Of a DNA stretch of 64,000 nt, positions 1 through 25,290 are shown in pieces; the first letter of the stretch is position 1, and each line of letters opens with the position of its first letter. Both the position numbers and the translations under genes were made by a program. Below the pieces are notes generated by a model. It was not told the origin of the DNA. It did no database searches and saw only the letters and a list, made by a program, of their open reading frames with translations. The stretch comes from Deinococcus phoenicis (GTDB taxonomy: Bacteria; Deinococcota; Deinococci; Deinococcales; Deinococcaceae), in contig NZ_JHAC01000011.1 in assembly GCF_000599865.1 (NCBI RefSeq), forward strand, positions 124,001 to 188,000, written 5' to 3'.

Positions 1-635
1 AGATCGGCCGGGTGCCACAGCCACACGGCCCGCCCCGCCCGCACCGTCGAGTGTGCGGTCAGGCCCCGTTCCAGAAAATAGCCCTCACCCGCTGCGGCCA
101 GCACGTCCAGCGCGTGGGCATGGGCGGTGCGCGCGGCGCTGCCCGGTGCGGGCGAACGGGCAAAAGCGGCGACCGCCACAGCAATCGGCTCGGCACCGTG
201 CGGCCCGCTCTCCGGTTTTGCGCCCGACAGCAGGGCATCCAGCGTGCGTTCGCCCACCCTCCGCCGCGCCGCCCCCGCTGCCGCCGACTGAAGCCGCGCC
301 AGCAGCGCGTATTCCGCCGCGACCGGCACGAGCGCCGCCCACGCTTCCGGCACCGCCAGCGTCAGGGTGCCCACCTGCCGCTCCCCGCTGGTGTCCCCGT
401 ACGAGAGGCGCAGCGTGACGGGTGGTCCCGCCGCACGGCCCGCCGAGGCCACCACGTCCCCCCAGCTCGCGCGAATCTCGGCAAAACCGCCGGTCAGGCG
501 CGCCAGCAGGGCCGTGAGTTCCCGCTCGGGCTGCGCGCCCGCCACCGCGCCCCGCAGCGTGGACAGCAGCGCCGCGACCCCCGGCAGGGCCAGCCCCTCG
601 GCGGAGGGAAGTTCAGGGGGGGGCGCGTCAGGCAT
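1..635 (-). CDS. Probable PucR/CdaR-like transcriptional regulator (3' end outside window)
   Basis: An open reading frame runs leftward from an ATG at 635 to the window edge with no stop, so only about the first 211 residues are visible. They look like the sensory half of PucR-type regulators: a GAF-like stretch around residues 30-105, then a linker resembling the usual L-x-ALL-SG motif (VGERTLDALLSGA) and the beginning of a GGDEF-like segment. The helix-turn-helix expected at the C terminus would lie outside the window. It is divergent from the hpa genes, which makes it a candidate regulator of them (inference). Family call is moderate because the DNA-binding domain is not visible. Confidence 0.55.
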   Translation of the reverse strand, partial: MPDAPPPELPSAEGLALPGVAALLSTLRGAVAGAQPERELTALLARLTGGFAEIRASWGDVVASAGRAAGPPVTLRLSYGDTSGERQVGTLTLAVPEAWAALVPVAAEYALLARLQSAAAGAARRRVGERTLDALLSGAKPESGPHGAEPIAVAVAAFARSPAPGSAARTAHAHALDVLAAAGEGYFLERGLTAHSTVRAGRAVWLWHPAD

Positions 636-642
636 TTGTCCA

Positions 643-648
643 AAAGTA
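643..648 (-). promoter_or_regulatory. -10 box of a leaderless promoter for the PucR-like gene
   Basis: On the minus strand the sequence reads TACTTT, then 7 nt, then the ATG at 635. A TANNNT box 6-9 nt before the start codon with no Shine-Dalgarno is the usual leaderless arrangement in Deinococcus. No convincing -35 was needed for this call. Confidence 0.45.
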
Positions 649-782
649 CAACATGGCTCTTACGGATTCACTTTCTCCACCATTCCACGGCCCGGCGGCC
701 CGCCTTATGCTGAAGAACCGACAACCTGAACCCAGCCTCTCCCCTTTCCTCCGCGCGGAGGTCCCATGATTGGAGTCCACGC

Positions 783-1583
<801 letters not shown>

Positions 1584-1645
1584 AGGGGGAACAGGCGTCA
1601 GGAAAACGGGGAGCGGCGCTCATGCGGCGGGGTCAACCTGTCGGC

Positions 1646-2415
1646 ATGACGCTGAAACCTGTCCTGACTCTGGGCCTCGCCCTGTCCGCCCTCGCCCTGG
1701 CCGCGCCCGTGCGGTACGAGATGAAGTCGTACATCCAGAATGGCGGCAAGACTGGGCCTGCCTACGCCTGGTGTGACGCACCCGACCGGGTGCTGGCGGT
1801 GACACAACCAGCAAAAGCTGACCTGACGATGCCGCAGCCCGCCTCGCTGGTCACCTGGCTCAAGGGCGTAAAGGGCAACCCCAACATCGACACCATGCAG
1901 CTTGGCCCAACCGACGCGGGCGCGGGACAGGTCTATACGGCTCTGACCCCCCCCGGCATGGCCGTGTCCGACACGCCCGACTCGTACATCCACAGCAGCA
2001 ACATCGAGAACGTGCAAGACCCCGCCTACCGGATGACGCACATCAACGAGTTCCGGCTGGACGGCCAGAGCTACCGCTGCCGCTACGTACCGCAGGCCGC
2101 CTTCCTGGGCGTGACGAACAAACGCACCGTCATCATCTGGGACAACGGCAAGACGGCCACGTATGCCACGCGGAACTTTGACGGGACGCCGGGGGTGTCT
2201 GTGACGGGAGGCAAGCCCATCAACTTCGGCTCGGAGTCGGGCTGGGGCTATCAGTTCACGACCAAAGACGGCTACACCTACACCGTGACTGCGGGGGACG
2301 ACATGCGACCGGCCAGCGCAAGGACGCTCGCTCTGTCCGTGAGCAAGGGGGGCAAGACTCTGCAAACCGAACCCTTCCTCGCCTACTCCATCAGCCGGCC
2401 TGCAAAGGAGCAACC

Positions 2416-2419
<4 letters not shown>
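1646..2419 (+). CDS. Exported protein of unknown function within the hpa cluster
   Basis: 257 residues from the ATG at 1646, chosen because it begins directly with a signal peptide (Lys, then LTLGLALSALALA, cleavage near ALA-AP). The open frame extends upstream but that part looks unlike a protein. The mature part has two widely spaced cysteines (AWCDAPDR and YRCRYV) and many beta-type segments, so a small disulfide-bonded beta protein in the envelope is likely. I do not recognise the family. Its stop overlaps the hpaE start in an ATGA, so it is translationally coupled to a catabolic enzyme. No enzymatic motif is visible. Confidence 0.7.
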
Positions 2420-3968
<1,549 letters not shown>

Positions 3969-3972
<4 letters not shown>

Positions 3973-4340
3973 GCAGCAATCATTATGTCTGCTTTGACTG
4001 TCGGAAGCAATTTCAAACACCCCATGATGACCGTTCACGAATCGTACTTATTCGTCGGCCTAACTCAAAGGCACTACGGTTCATCCCACAATCCGCTTCC
4101 CATTCATGTCCCCAATGTGGAAAAGGGATGCGCCTCATCGGGAAGAATTTCCGTGCGCCTCAAAAGGATGATGTGGAGGGCTGGCGAGTCGCGGAGATGC
4201 TTCTGAATGCTGGCTTCGGCTACTGGGGGACATGGGGGACTTATCCAACACGCCTGAAGGATGTGCCGTCATTCATCCAGAAAAATCGCCGAAAGACCGC
4301 CGGAGAGCAGATTCTGGAGCAATGGCAGGAGAAGCCATGA
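3969..4340 (+). CDS. Small zinc-ribbon protein of unknown function
   Basis: 123 residues starting with GTG that overlaps the hpaE stop (GTGA). Two CxxC pairs, CFDCRKQF near the start and CPQCGKGMRL near residue 48, form a probable zinc ribbon. The rest includes a WRVAEMLLNAGFGYWG segment and a basic C terminus. No known pathway role. Its codon use is clearly less GC-biased than its neighbours (for example aat cat tat, act gtc gga), which suggests it came in from elsewhere. It is the last gene before the inverted-repeat cassette at 4343. Confidence 0.65.
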
Positions 4341-4342
4341 GA

Positions 4343-4399
4343 GGGCAACCTGCGGTTGCCACCCCTCTCCCCAACCCCTCTCCCGCAGGGGGAGAGGGG
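4343..4399. repeat. Left inverted end of the DUF559 cassette (two hairpins)
   Basis: Outer hairpin 4344-4350/4354-4360 (GGCAACC, 3-nt loop, GGTTGCC). Inner hairpin 4375-4384/4390-4399 (CCCCTCTCCC, 5-nt loop, GGGAGAGGGG). The TAG stop of the nuclease gene abuts the inner hairpin at 4400, so this end may also act as its transcription terminator. Confidence 0.8.
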
Positions 4400-4750
4400 C
4401 TACTGGAAGGCTTCGGCGATTCGCGTCAGCACGCCTTCCAGGTTCTCCGTGACTTCGTTGTTCCAGAAGCGCAGCACTCGGAAACCACGTGCGGTGAGTT
4501 CAGCATCTCGCACCGCGTCATATTCGCTTCCCGCGTGCTGGCTGCCGTCCAGCTCAATCACCAGATTCCGCTCCAGCGCGACGAAATCCGCGATGTAAAA
4601 GCCGAGCGGCTGCTGACGCTTGAACTTCACGCCCATCAACCGCCCCGCCCGCAGGTGCCGCCACAACTCCTCCTCATGCGGCGTCGCGCGCTGCCGCAAC
4701 TCCCGCGCCCGCACTTTCCCTTCCAGGCGAGAAAACCTGTCCATATCCAC
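4400..4750 (-). CDS. DUF559 family PD-(D/E)xK-type endonuclease-like protein
   Basis: 116 residues. DUF559 proteins resemble Vsr-type very-short-patch nucleases. The diagnostic pattern is visible: RRQP-like KRQQPLGFYIADF (about residues 43-55), then VIELDGSQH (about 64-72), giving the Asp and Glu-x-Asp of a restriction-type nuclease core, followed by RGFRVLRFWNNEV, a typical DUF559 C-terminal segment. Start is GTG at 4750 or ATG at 4744; the G/A-rich arm of the right-hand hairpin lies just upstream and may serve as ribosome-binding sequence. Transcribed against the hpa genes. Substrate unknown; the flanking hairpins are an obvious candidate target (inference). Confidence 0.85.
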   Translation of the reverse strand: MDMDRFSRLEGKVRARELRQRATPHEEELWRHLRAGRLMGVKFKRQQPLGFYIADFVALERNLVIELDGSQHAGSEYDAVRDAELTARGFRVLRFWNNEVTENLEGVLTRIAEAFQ

Positions 4751-4761
4751 AGCTTAAAACT

Positions 4762-4816
4762 CCCTCTCCCCTTGCGGGAGAGGGCCGGGGAGAGGGGTGG
4801 CAGGCAAAGCCTGCCC
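4762..4816. repeat. Right inverted end of the DUF559 cassette (two hairpins)
   Basis: Inner hairpin 4762-4770/4776-4784 (CCCTCTCCC, loop CTTGC, GGGAGAGGG). Outer hairpin 4799-4805/4809-4815 (GGCAGGC, AAA loop, GCCTGCC). Reverse-complemented, it aligns with 4343-4399 with only a few changes, most of them in the outer stem where both strands changed together. Confidence 0.8.
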
Positions 4817-4833
4817 TACCTGCGAGGCCCCCT

Positions 4834-5655
<822 letters not shown>

Positions 5656-5656
5656 C

Positions 5657-6040
5657 ATGGCCCTGCTCGAACACGTCGCCTTCAAGGCACTGGACCTGGA
5701 CCGCACACAGGCGTTTTACGAAAGCTTCGGCGCGGAAACGTCCCGTCATGCGAGTGGAAAGCGGCTGTTCGTCACCCTGGACGGCACCACCCGCCTGATT
5801 TTCGACCACACCGACTCGCCCCCGGACGTGAGTACCGTGACGTATCTGGGCATCGAACTGGATTCATTTGGCGAAGTGGACGCTATGTTCACTCGCCTTT
5901 CGGAACGGGCTGCCATCCGCCGTGACCTGCGCGAGGAGTACCGCCACGCCGCCGGCCCTTACGGCTTCTTCGTGGCTGACCCCGACGGCTACGTCATCAA
6001 AGTCTTCAAGTACCACACCCCCACCGACGAACAGAGCTAA
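5657..6040 (+). CDS. Small VOC (glyoxalase/extradiol dioxygenase fold) protein
   Basis: 127 residues, one pair of beta-alpha-beta-beta-beta modules. Opens with [20 protein letters not shown] and ends with [18 protein letters not shown], the usual N- and C-terminal strands of VOC proteins. The His in the first strand and the expected C-terminal acidic ligand position (here VIKVF) suggest that the canonical metal site is incomplete. Lies 13 bp before hpaB. Function unknown; could bind a pathway intermediate, but nothing proves this. Confidence 0.75.
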   Translation: MALLEHVAFKALDLDRTQAFYESFGAETSRHASGKRLFVTLDGTTRLIFDHTDSPPDVSTVTYLGIELDSFGEVDAMFTRLSERAAIRRDLREEYRHAAGPYGFFVADPDGYVIKVFKYHTPTDEQS

Positions 6041-6053
6041 GGAGGCACCCCCT

Positions 6054-9381
<3,328 letters not shown>

Positions 9382-9392
<11 letters not shown>

Positions 9393-10161
9393 GACCCCGG
9401 CTTCCGGGAACGCCTTCAAGACCGCGCTGACGCAGGGCGACACCCTCTACGGTTTCTGGCTGGCCCTGGCCGACGCCTACAGCGCCGAGGTCTGCGCCGG
9501 GGCGGGCTTCGACTGGCTGGTGATCGACGGCGAACACGCACCCAACGACGTGCGTTCCATTCTGGCGCAGCTTCAGGCCGTCGCGCCGTATCCGTCTGCT
9601 CCGGTGGTGCGCCCGCCCGTGGGTGACCCAGTCCTGATCAAGCAACTGCTGGACATCGGCGCGCGCAACCTGCTGATTCCGATGGTCGAGACGGCGGCGC
9701 AGGCGCGGGAACTGGTGGCCGCCACCCGCTACCCGCCGCAGGGCATCCGGGGTGTGGCGAGTGCGCTGGTTCGCGCGAGCCGCTTCTCGCGGAATGCCGA
9801 GTACCTGGGGCAGGCCGACGCGGGCATCTGCCTGCTGGTGCAGGTGGAGTCGGTGACGGGGCTGGAGGCCCTGGACGAGATCGCGGCGGTGGAAGGGGTG
9901 GACGGCGTATTCATCGGCCCCGCCGACCTCGCCGCGTCCTTCGGGCACCTGGGGAATCCCGGGCACCCGGAGGTCCAGGCCGCCATCCGGGAAGCCGCCC
10001 GGCGGATTCGGGCGGCGGGCAAGGCCGCAGGCATCCTCGCGACCGACGAGAACGTGGCCCGCACCTATCTGGAGTGGGGTTATACCTTTGTCGCGGTGGG
10101 CGTGGACGTCCTGTTGCTGGCCCGCATGACGACGGGGCTGGCCGCACGTTTCAGGGGGTAG
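9382..10161 (+). CDS. hpaI: 4-hydroxy-2-oxoheptanedioate aldolase
   Basis: 259 residues, class II aldolase of the HpaI/HpcH family, splitting 4-hydroxy-2-oxoheptanedioate into pyruvate and succinate semialdehyde, the last step of the branch. Nearly colinear with E. coli Hpa[18 protein letters not shown] near the start, [43 protein letters not shown] metal ligand region, and [17 protein letters not shown] at 9382 is chosen because GGGAG lies 7 nt upstream and it gives the family N terminus; TTG at 9367 is an alternative. Last gene of the hpa cluster, followed by a parS-like palindrome. Confidence 0.92.
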
Positions 10162-10169
10162 ACCGGGTC

Positions 10170-10187
10170 GCTCGTCACGTGACGAGC
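10170..10187. promoter_or_regulatory. parS-like palindrome, copy 1
   Basis: Perfect 18-bp palindrome centred on TCACGTGA, between hpaI and the iclR 3' end. Shares the full inner 18 bp with four other copies in the window; the outermost bases of the 20-bp form are not kept here. Confidence 0.75.
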
Positions 10188-10277
10188 AGACTTGATCGGC
10201 GCGTACTTCCAACGGTGGGAGGGAGAAAAAGCCCTTCCACCGGCTGCTGTTTCTGGCCTGGGCGCTGGGCCACCCCC

Positions 10278-11027
<750 letters not shown>

Positions 11028-11069
11028 GGCCCCAGCCTAAGCCCTTTCCGCCTACCCCGGAAAAGCAGG

Positions 11070-11098
11070 TTGTGAGGCGGGCCGGGTCGGGGGACGAT
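11070..11098 (+). promoter_or_regulatory. Putative hut operon promoter
   Basis: TTGTGA (11070-11075), 17-nt spacer, GACGAT (11093-11098), 43 bp before the hutU ATG, in the iclR-hutU divergent gap. Reasonable sigma-A spacing; the -10 is weak. The IclR protein could bind around it. Confidence 0.35.
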
Positions 11099-11141
11099 AG
11101 GCGCACCCCGATTCACCTGTCTCCCCCCGAAAGGACCTGCC

Positions 11142-12817
<1,676 letters not shown>

Positions 12818-12821
<4 letters not shown>

Positions 12822-13712
12822 CGCACCTGCCCTTTGCCGGACACGTCAGCTTCGCCCGCGCGCCCCTGGCGGAGCCGGACGGGGACTGGCGGGCAGACGT
12901 GGGCGTGCTGGGCATCCCCTTCGACATCGCCCTGGGGTTCCGGCCCGGTGCCCGCTACGCCCCCCGCGCCCTACGGGAAGCCAGCCTGCGCTATGTCCCA
13001 CCCTTTACCGACCTGTCGGGGCGCACCCGGCTGGATGGCGTGACCTTCGCCGATGCCGGGGACGTGCTGCTGCCCAGTCTGGAGCCGGACCTGGCCCGCG
13101 AACGCACGACCGGGGCGGCCCGGCAACTGCGCGAACGCTGCCACCTTCCGGTGTTCCTGGGCGGCGACCACAGCGTGACTTTTCCGCTGCTGCGGGCCTT
13201 CGCGGACGTACCCGAGCTGCATGTGATTCAGCTCGACGCGCACCTCGACTTCACGGACGTGCGGAACGACACCCGCTTCAGCAACTCCAGCCCCTTCCGC
13301 CGGGCCGCAGAGGAACTGCCGAACCTCGTCCACATCACCACTATCGGGCTGCGCGGCCTGCGCTTCGACCCGGAGGCGGTCCGGGCGGCCCGGGTGCGTG
13401 GGCATACCCTGATTCCGATGACAGAGGTTGCCGCTGATCTGACCGGTGTGCTGGCCCGGCTGCCCAGCGGGAAAAACGTTTACCTCAGCGTGGACGCGGA
13501 CGCCCTCGACCCCGCCGTGTTGCCCGGTACCAGCAGCCCCGAGCCGGACGGGCTGACCTACGCGCAGACGCTGGCCCTGATTCGCGGGGCGGTCCAGCGG
13601 AATACCCTGGTCGGCCTCGATCTGGTGGAACTCGCGCCCAACCTCGACCCGACCGGGCGGAGTGCCCTCATCGGCGCGCGGCTGGTCATAGAGACGCTGT
13701 GCGAGGTGTTCG

Positions 13713-13726
<14 letters not shown>
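12818..13726 (+). CDS. hutG: Formimidoylglutamase (ureohydrolase family)
   Basis: 302 residues of the arginase/agmatinase fold. Binuclear manganese ligands visible in GGDHSVTF (about 115-122), DAHLDFTD (D-x-H-x-D, about 139-146) and SVDADALDP (about 227-235). In a hut operon the expected reaction is N-formimidoyl-L-glutamate to glutamate and formamide. Agmatinase activity cannot be excluded by motif alone, but the position between hutU and hutI decides it. GTG start overlapping hutU as GTGA; the 3' end overlaps hutI by 14 bp. Confidence 0.88.
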
Positions 13727-16459
<2,733 letters not shown>

Positions 16460-16509
16460 CGGGGCAGGGGCGAGGCGGCCACAGCGGCCCAGCCTCACCC
16501 TTGCCCTTC

Positions 16510-16529
16510 TGCTCGTCACGTGACGAGCA
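16510..16529. promoter_or_regulatory. parS-like palindrome, copy 2
   Basis: Perfect 20-bp copy of TGCTCGTCACGTGACGAGCA between the convergent 3' ends of hutH and the ribbon-helix-helix gene. Confidence 0.8.
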
Positions 16530-16532
16530 AAG

Positions 16533-16721
16533 TCAGTCCTTCTCTTCTCCCCCAATTTTTTTCGCTTCCGGTGCGGCTTTCCAGCGTCCAGCCTGCCGCA
16601 CGCTCTGGGTCAGCAGGTACTCGATCTGCGCGTTCACGCTGCGGAGGTCGTCGGCGGCCCAGCGTTCCAGGGCGGCGTACAGCTCGGGGCTGATGCGGAG
16701 CGGGTAATTCTTGCGGGCCAC
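16533..16721 (-). CDS. Ribbon-helix-helix (Arc-like) DNA-binding protein
   Basis: 62 residues. The N-terminal half reads [19 protein letters not shown] then [14 protein letters not shown], the beta strand and two helices of an Arc/MetJ ribbon-helix-helix dimerisation and DNA-binding unit. The C-terminal 20 residues are charged and probably unstructured. Same strand and downstream of the SPFH gene, 59 bp apart, so probably co-transcribed. Likely an autoregulator acting on the palindrome at 17711 (inference); an antitoxin role is possible but no toxin lies next to it. Confidence 0.8.
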   Translation of the reverse strand: MARKNYPLRISPELYAALERWAADDLRSVNAQIEYLLTQSVRQAGRWKAAPEAKKIGGEEKD

Positions 16722-16776
16722 GCCCTCTCACCTGACCTTCCGGGCACAGGGCCTCTCCCCTGCACCCCATCCGGCG

Positions 16777-17698
<922 letters not shown>

Positions 17699-17710
17699 AC
17701 CAACCTCCGA

Positions 17711-17730
17711 TCAAAGTGATATCACTTTGA
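17711..17730. promoter_or_regulatory. 20-bp palindromic operator upstream of the SPFH gene
   Basis: Perfect palindrome TCAAAGTGATATCACTTTGA, ending 13 bp before the SPFH start codon region. AT-rich against a GC-rich background and placed where a repressor would block the promoter or early transcription. Best candidate site for the ribbon-helix-helix protein of the same operon. Confidence 0.65.
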
Positions 17731-17835
17731 GAGCAGAAATGTGACACCTTGGTCACGAGCGGGATTACGCGCCCGCGCCGGTCATCAGATTCCCTGTTCC
17801 TCATGACGGGCACGGTCACGCGCGGGGCGACACTC

Positions 17836-17841
17836 TAGAGT
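17836..17841 (+). promoter_or_regulatory. -10 box of leaderless promoter for the HAD-like gene
   Basis: TAGAGT followed 6 nt later by the ATG at 17848, with no Shine-Dalgarno. Standard Deinococcus leaderless layout. Confidence 0.45.
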
Positions 17842-17847
17842 GCGGGC

Positions 17848-18554
<707 letters not shown>

Positions 18555-18558
<4 letters not shown>

Positions 18559-19220
18559 CTTCTGTCCTGCCCCTTCCTGCCACCTCCGGGCCGTTGAACG
18601 TGAGGGTGCGAAAGCTGTACGCGAATGCCTACCTGCTGGACACACCCAGTGGGCGCTTGATGGTGGACGCGGGAATTCTGCCGTATGCGGCCCAATTCGC
18701 GCGCCTGCTGCGGACTTTTCAGCCCGACGCGCTGCTTCTGACCCATCATCATGTGGACCACAGCGGCGGGGCCTTCATCGCGGCCCGGCTGGGTTTTCCT
18801 GTCCTCGCCCACCCGCTGGAGCACGCCCTCCTGACGGGAGAGGAACACCGGCTGCCCTATCCGGCGGGACGCCCGGACCTGGGCGAGATCGTCTCGCGCT
18901 TACATCCGAAAGTGCCCCGGCGTGCCCTGCACCCCGTTCACCCCGGCGAGCAGGTGCGGGGCTGGCAGGTGGTCCATCTGCCCGGACATACCCAGGGGCA
19001 AATCGGCCTGCTGCGGGATGGGGTGCTGATTGCGGGAGACGCCCTGATGGGTGGGCCGGGTGGGGCACATCTTCCCCGCGCGGCCTACAACGAGGATCAC
19101 CGTGAGGCGGTGCGCACGCTTCAGGCCGTTGCCGACCTGGATTTACGGAGCATTCTGCCGGGACACGGCAGACCCCTCACGCCTGAACAGGTGCGGCAGC
19201 GGGCAGGGCGGGACCGGTAA
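18555..19220 (+). CDS. MBL-fold metallo-hydrolase
   Basis: 221 residues of the metallo-beta-lactamase fold. Zinc-binding motif THHHVDHSGG (about 57-66), then GHTQGQ (about 136), GDALMGG (about 155) and PGHGRPL (about 196) supply the remaining ligands. Belongs to the glyoxalase II-like branch; thiolester or other hydrolase, substrate unknown. GTG start overlapping the HAD-like gene, so the pair is coupled. Confidence 0.85.
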
Positions 19221-19224
19221 TCCG

Positions 19225-19248
19225 GTTGCTCGTCACGTGACGAGCAAC
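19225..19248. promoter_or_regulatory. parS-like palindrome, copy 3 (longest, 24 bp)
   Basis: The 20-bp core TGCTCGTCACGTGACGAGCA is extended by GT/AC on both sides, giving 24 bp of perfect symmetry. Lies just downstream of parB. Confidence 0.85.
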
Positions 19249-19265
19249 TCTACCCGCGCTCTTTC

Positions 19266-20140
<875 letters not shown>

Positions 20141-20144
<4 letters not shown>

Positions 20145-20917
20145 GCCTTCACCCCGGGAATCTGGACATTCAGATTTGCGGCGCGCGCGATCTCGGCGGT
20201 CACCCGCAACACGTCCTGATGCACGGGCGAACCGGGCGCATAGACCCCCACCGGCTGCCCGGCACTCGCGCTGTCGTTCCAGACGGCTCCCCGGTCAGGA
20301 ATCGGGCTGGCGAGGGGCCGCAACATGCCCTGAAAGGCCGCCAGCGCCTCACGGTCATGCGAGCGCCGCGCGTCATACAGGGTGGGCACGTACAGGGCGA
20401 CCGTCAGGTCCGGGCGCAGCTTGCGGTAGGTCGCCATGGCCTCCGACAGCCCCGACAGGGCATTCATCCCCTTCTGACGCGTGGGGACCGGCACCACCAG
20501 ATGATCCGCCGCCAGCGCGCCCAGAATGGAGAGTTGGCCCAGGCTGGGCGGGCTGTCGATCAGGACCACGTCGTACTGCCCCGCGACCGCTTGCAGTGCC
20601 TGCCGCAGGTGCAGGTGTGCGCCGACGACACCCATCATCTGGCCCTCGGCCAGGGCGAGCGACACATCGCTGGGAATGAGGTGGAGTCCATGCGTGGGGG
20701 TCGGAGGGGGGAGAGGCTCACCGCGTGTGGCCGTGTCGTAGACGGTCTGTTCACGCGTGACTCCCGTCACACCCAGCCAGTCCGTGAGGTTGGCCTGTGG
20801 ATCAAGGTCCACGACCAAGACACGCAATCCGGCCTGGGAGAGCGTGTGACCGACATCGCGCGTCAGGCTGGATTTCATGACCCCACCCGCATGGTTGAAG
20901 AACGTCAGCGTCCGCAT
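20141..20917 (-). CDS. parA: ParA-family partition ATPase with atypical P-loop
   Basis: 258 residues from ATG 20917; the open frame continues upstream through the iterons but that part is shadow. The P-loop reads [11 protein letters not shown] (about 8-18): the ParA signature Lys before GG is Ala, and the usual GKT is MKS. Walker A' [15 protein letters not shown] (about 36-50) and [13 protein letters not shown] (about 120) are normal. Drives segregation of the replicon with ParB. Upstream lie parS copy 4, iteron 1 and an AT-rich inverted repeat, so parA and the origin may be co-regulated. Confidence 0.9.
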
Positions 20918-20948
20918 TTCACCCAGCCTAACCGAAGGCGGTCCCACT

Positions 20949-20968
20949 TGCTCGTCACGTGACGAGCA
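20949..20968. promoter_or_regulatory. parS-like palindrome, copy 4
   Basis: Perfect 20-bp copy of TGCTCGTCACGTGACGAGCA, 31 bp upstream of the parA start codon, so it can serve both as centromere and as operator for parAB autoregulation. Confidence 0.85.
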
Positions 20969-20989
20969 GATCTGGGAACACACTTCCCC

Positions 20990-21559
<570 letters not shown>

Positions 21560-21593
21560 CACCCCTAAAATGCCGTCCAGCACGCGTGGCGCC

Positions 21594-21660
<67 letters not shown>

Positions 21661-21663
21661 GGG

Positions 21664-23079
<1,416 letters not shown>

Positions 23080-23107
23080 TACGCCGCCGTGAATGGACCC
23101 GGCCGGG

Positions 23108-23758
23108 TCAGCGGGGACGCTTGATCGTCTCGATACCCGCGCCCGAATGCAGGACCTCGCCGTACAGGTTCCAGAGGGCTTGAGCCGCTTGTGCCTCACG
23201 GATCAGGCCCGAGAAGCGCAGGTAAGCCGCGTTCCCGTCGGGGAGCACGAAGGTGGGCGTGCCGAACACGCCGAGCGCCGCTGCGTCGCGCAACTCTGCC
23301 GCGAGGGCCTCGCGCAGCGTTCGGTCATCCGCGAGATCGTCCTCAAAGCGGGTCAGGTCCAGTCCGGCTTCCCGGGCGGCCACACGCACCGTCTGCTCGT
23401 CCAGTTCGCTCTGACGCTCGTGCTTGGCCCGGAAGAGGGCCAGCGTGAAGGCCCAGGCCGCCCCCTCGCCCTGCCTGGCGGCGGCCTGCGCTGCCAGAAA
23501 AGCACGCAAACTCGCCTGTTGTGCGGCATTCCCGCCCTCCGCCGGCTGCTCGTGAAGCCACCACGTCGGGGCCTTGCGGTCGGGGTTCTCGGGGTGGTTG
23601 CCCTGGAGCAGCGAATAGTGGCGCAGGCGGAAGGGCAGGCCCCGCTCACGGCGCAGCACGTCGGCCAGTTCCACGCCGCGCCAGGCGAAAGGGCAAAGAA
23701 AGTCGAAGTACACCTGGGTGGGGCGTGTGGCTGGGGGCGTTGCCTGGGGAGCCGTCAT
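23108..23758 (-). CDS. DsbA family protein (2-hydroxychromene isomerase/FrnE-like)
   Basis: 216 residues, thioredoxin fold with helical insert. The active-site area reads FDFLCPFAWRG, so the first Cys is present but the second is Ala: not a CxxC oxidoreductase. The cis-Pro loop GVFGTPTFV is intact near residue 170. Members with a single Cys or none are usually glutathione-dependent isomerase-like, or act through one Cys. Convergent with repA; a GACCCGGCCGGGTC palindrome lies in the gap. Genome context gives no substrate. Confidence 0.75.
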   Translation of the reverse strand: MTAPQATPPATRPTQVYFDFLCPFAWRGVELADVLRRERGLPFRLRHYSLLQGNHPENPDRKAPTWWLHEQPAEGGNAAQQASLRAFLAAQAAARQGEGAAWAFTLALFRAKHERQSELDEQTVRVAAREAGLDLTRFEDDLADDRTLREALAAELRDAAALGVFGTPTFVLPDGNAAYLRFSGLIREAQAAQALWNLYGEVLHSGAGIETIKRPR

Positions 23759-23789
23759 GGCGGGACGCTAACACGTTCGCCCCGGGATT

Positions 23790-24568
<779 letters not shown>

Positions 24569-24593
<25 letters not shown>

Positions 24594-25099
24594 TTGTGGA
24601 GAATCCGTTGCCCGTCCGCCGAGCGCACGAACTGCACGAAGTCCAGCGCCGCCTGCGCGTTCGGGCTGGCCCTGAGGACCCCCACCGGATAGGCCACGGG
24701 TGGGTTGAAGCGGGTGGGCAGCGCGACCGTCCGCACGCTCCTGCGCAGGGCGGGCGTCACGTCGCTGACAGAGACCAGGGCGGCGTCGGCCTGCCCCAGT
24801 TGAACTTTCAGGGCGACCTGCCGCACGTTGGGTTCCTCGCTCACGACGTTGCCCAGCACCCGGCCCGCGAAGTCCTGGCCGTAGGTGCCCGACGCACCGA
24901 TCAGGTCCAGTGCTCGCCGCGCCGCTTCCCCAGCGGGGACGGCCCGGTCAGCAATGACCAGCTTCAGCCCGGGCCGTGCCAGGTCGGCCAGCGTCTGGAC
25001 CTGAGGGCGGGCAGCCGGGGTAATGACGGTCAGCCGGTTCAGATTCGCCGCCCCCGCCCCACCGGACAGCAGGGCCAGGAGCGCCAGCACGCGCCTCAT
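24569..25099 (-). CDS. modA: ModA-like molybdate-binding protein lacking its N-terminal lobe
   Basis: 176 residues instead of about 250. A signal peptide (RRVLALLALLSGGAGA) is joined directly to NLNRLTVITPAARPQ, a segment that normally lies about 80 residues further on. From there it is a good ModA: DLARPGLKLVIADRAVPAGEAARRAL, NVVSEEPNVRQVALKVQLGQADAALV, AALDFVQFVRSADGQRILHKWGFL. The missing part holds the first lobe and its Ser ligands for molybdate. The frame is intact, so either a clean in-frame deletion made a non-functional remnant, or the protein was repurposed. Confidence 0.75.
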
Positions 25100-25290
25100 C
25101 CGGACCTCTGACGCTCTGCCGTGTACGCGGTCCAGCTACGGCCGGGATCTGGCAGGGGCACAGCTGGGGCGGCGATCTCCCATCGGGGCATGTCTGAACC
25201 TAGCCCGTGGGGCAGAAACCGTCAACGCCGCCGGAGTTTCCGGCTGGGAAAAGCCTTCCTCCAGCCTAGGCACCTGTGGTGAAACCGAGT

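Larger units (their letters stand above)
4343..4816. mobile_element. DUF559-nuclease cassette bounded by inverted double-hairpin ends
   Basis: About 474 bp made of one gene (4400-4750, minus) and two ends in inverted orientation. Each end carries two hairpins: an outer one with a GGCAACC or GGCAGGC stem arm, and an inner one with CCCTCTCCC/GGGAGAGGG arms. The ends match over about 55 bp when one is reverse-complemented. The outer stems differ between ends but both still pair (GGCAACC with GGTTGCC; GGCAGGC with GCCTGCC). It splits the hpa run between the zinc-ribbon and epimerase genes. No clear target-site duplication is seen. Mobility is inferred from structure only. Confidence 0.6.

Noticed and set aside
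5868..6053. Longer N terminus for hpaB
   Set aside because: Overlaps the VOC gene, has no family similarity, and AAGGAGG precedes ATG 6054.
23096..23109. GACCCGGCCGGGTC palindrome between repA and the DsbA-like gene
   Set aside because: Single copy, very GC-rich and short; may help termination but nothing more can be supported.
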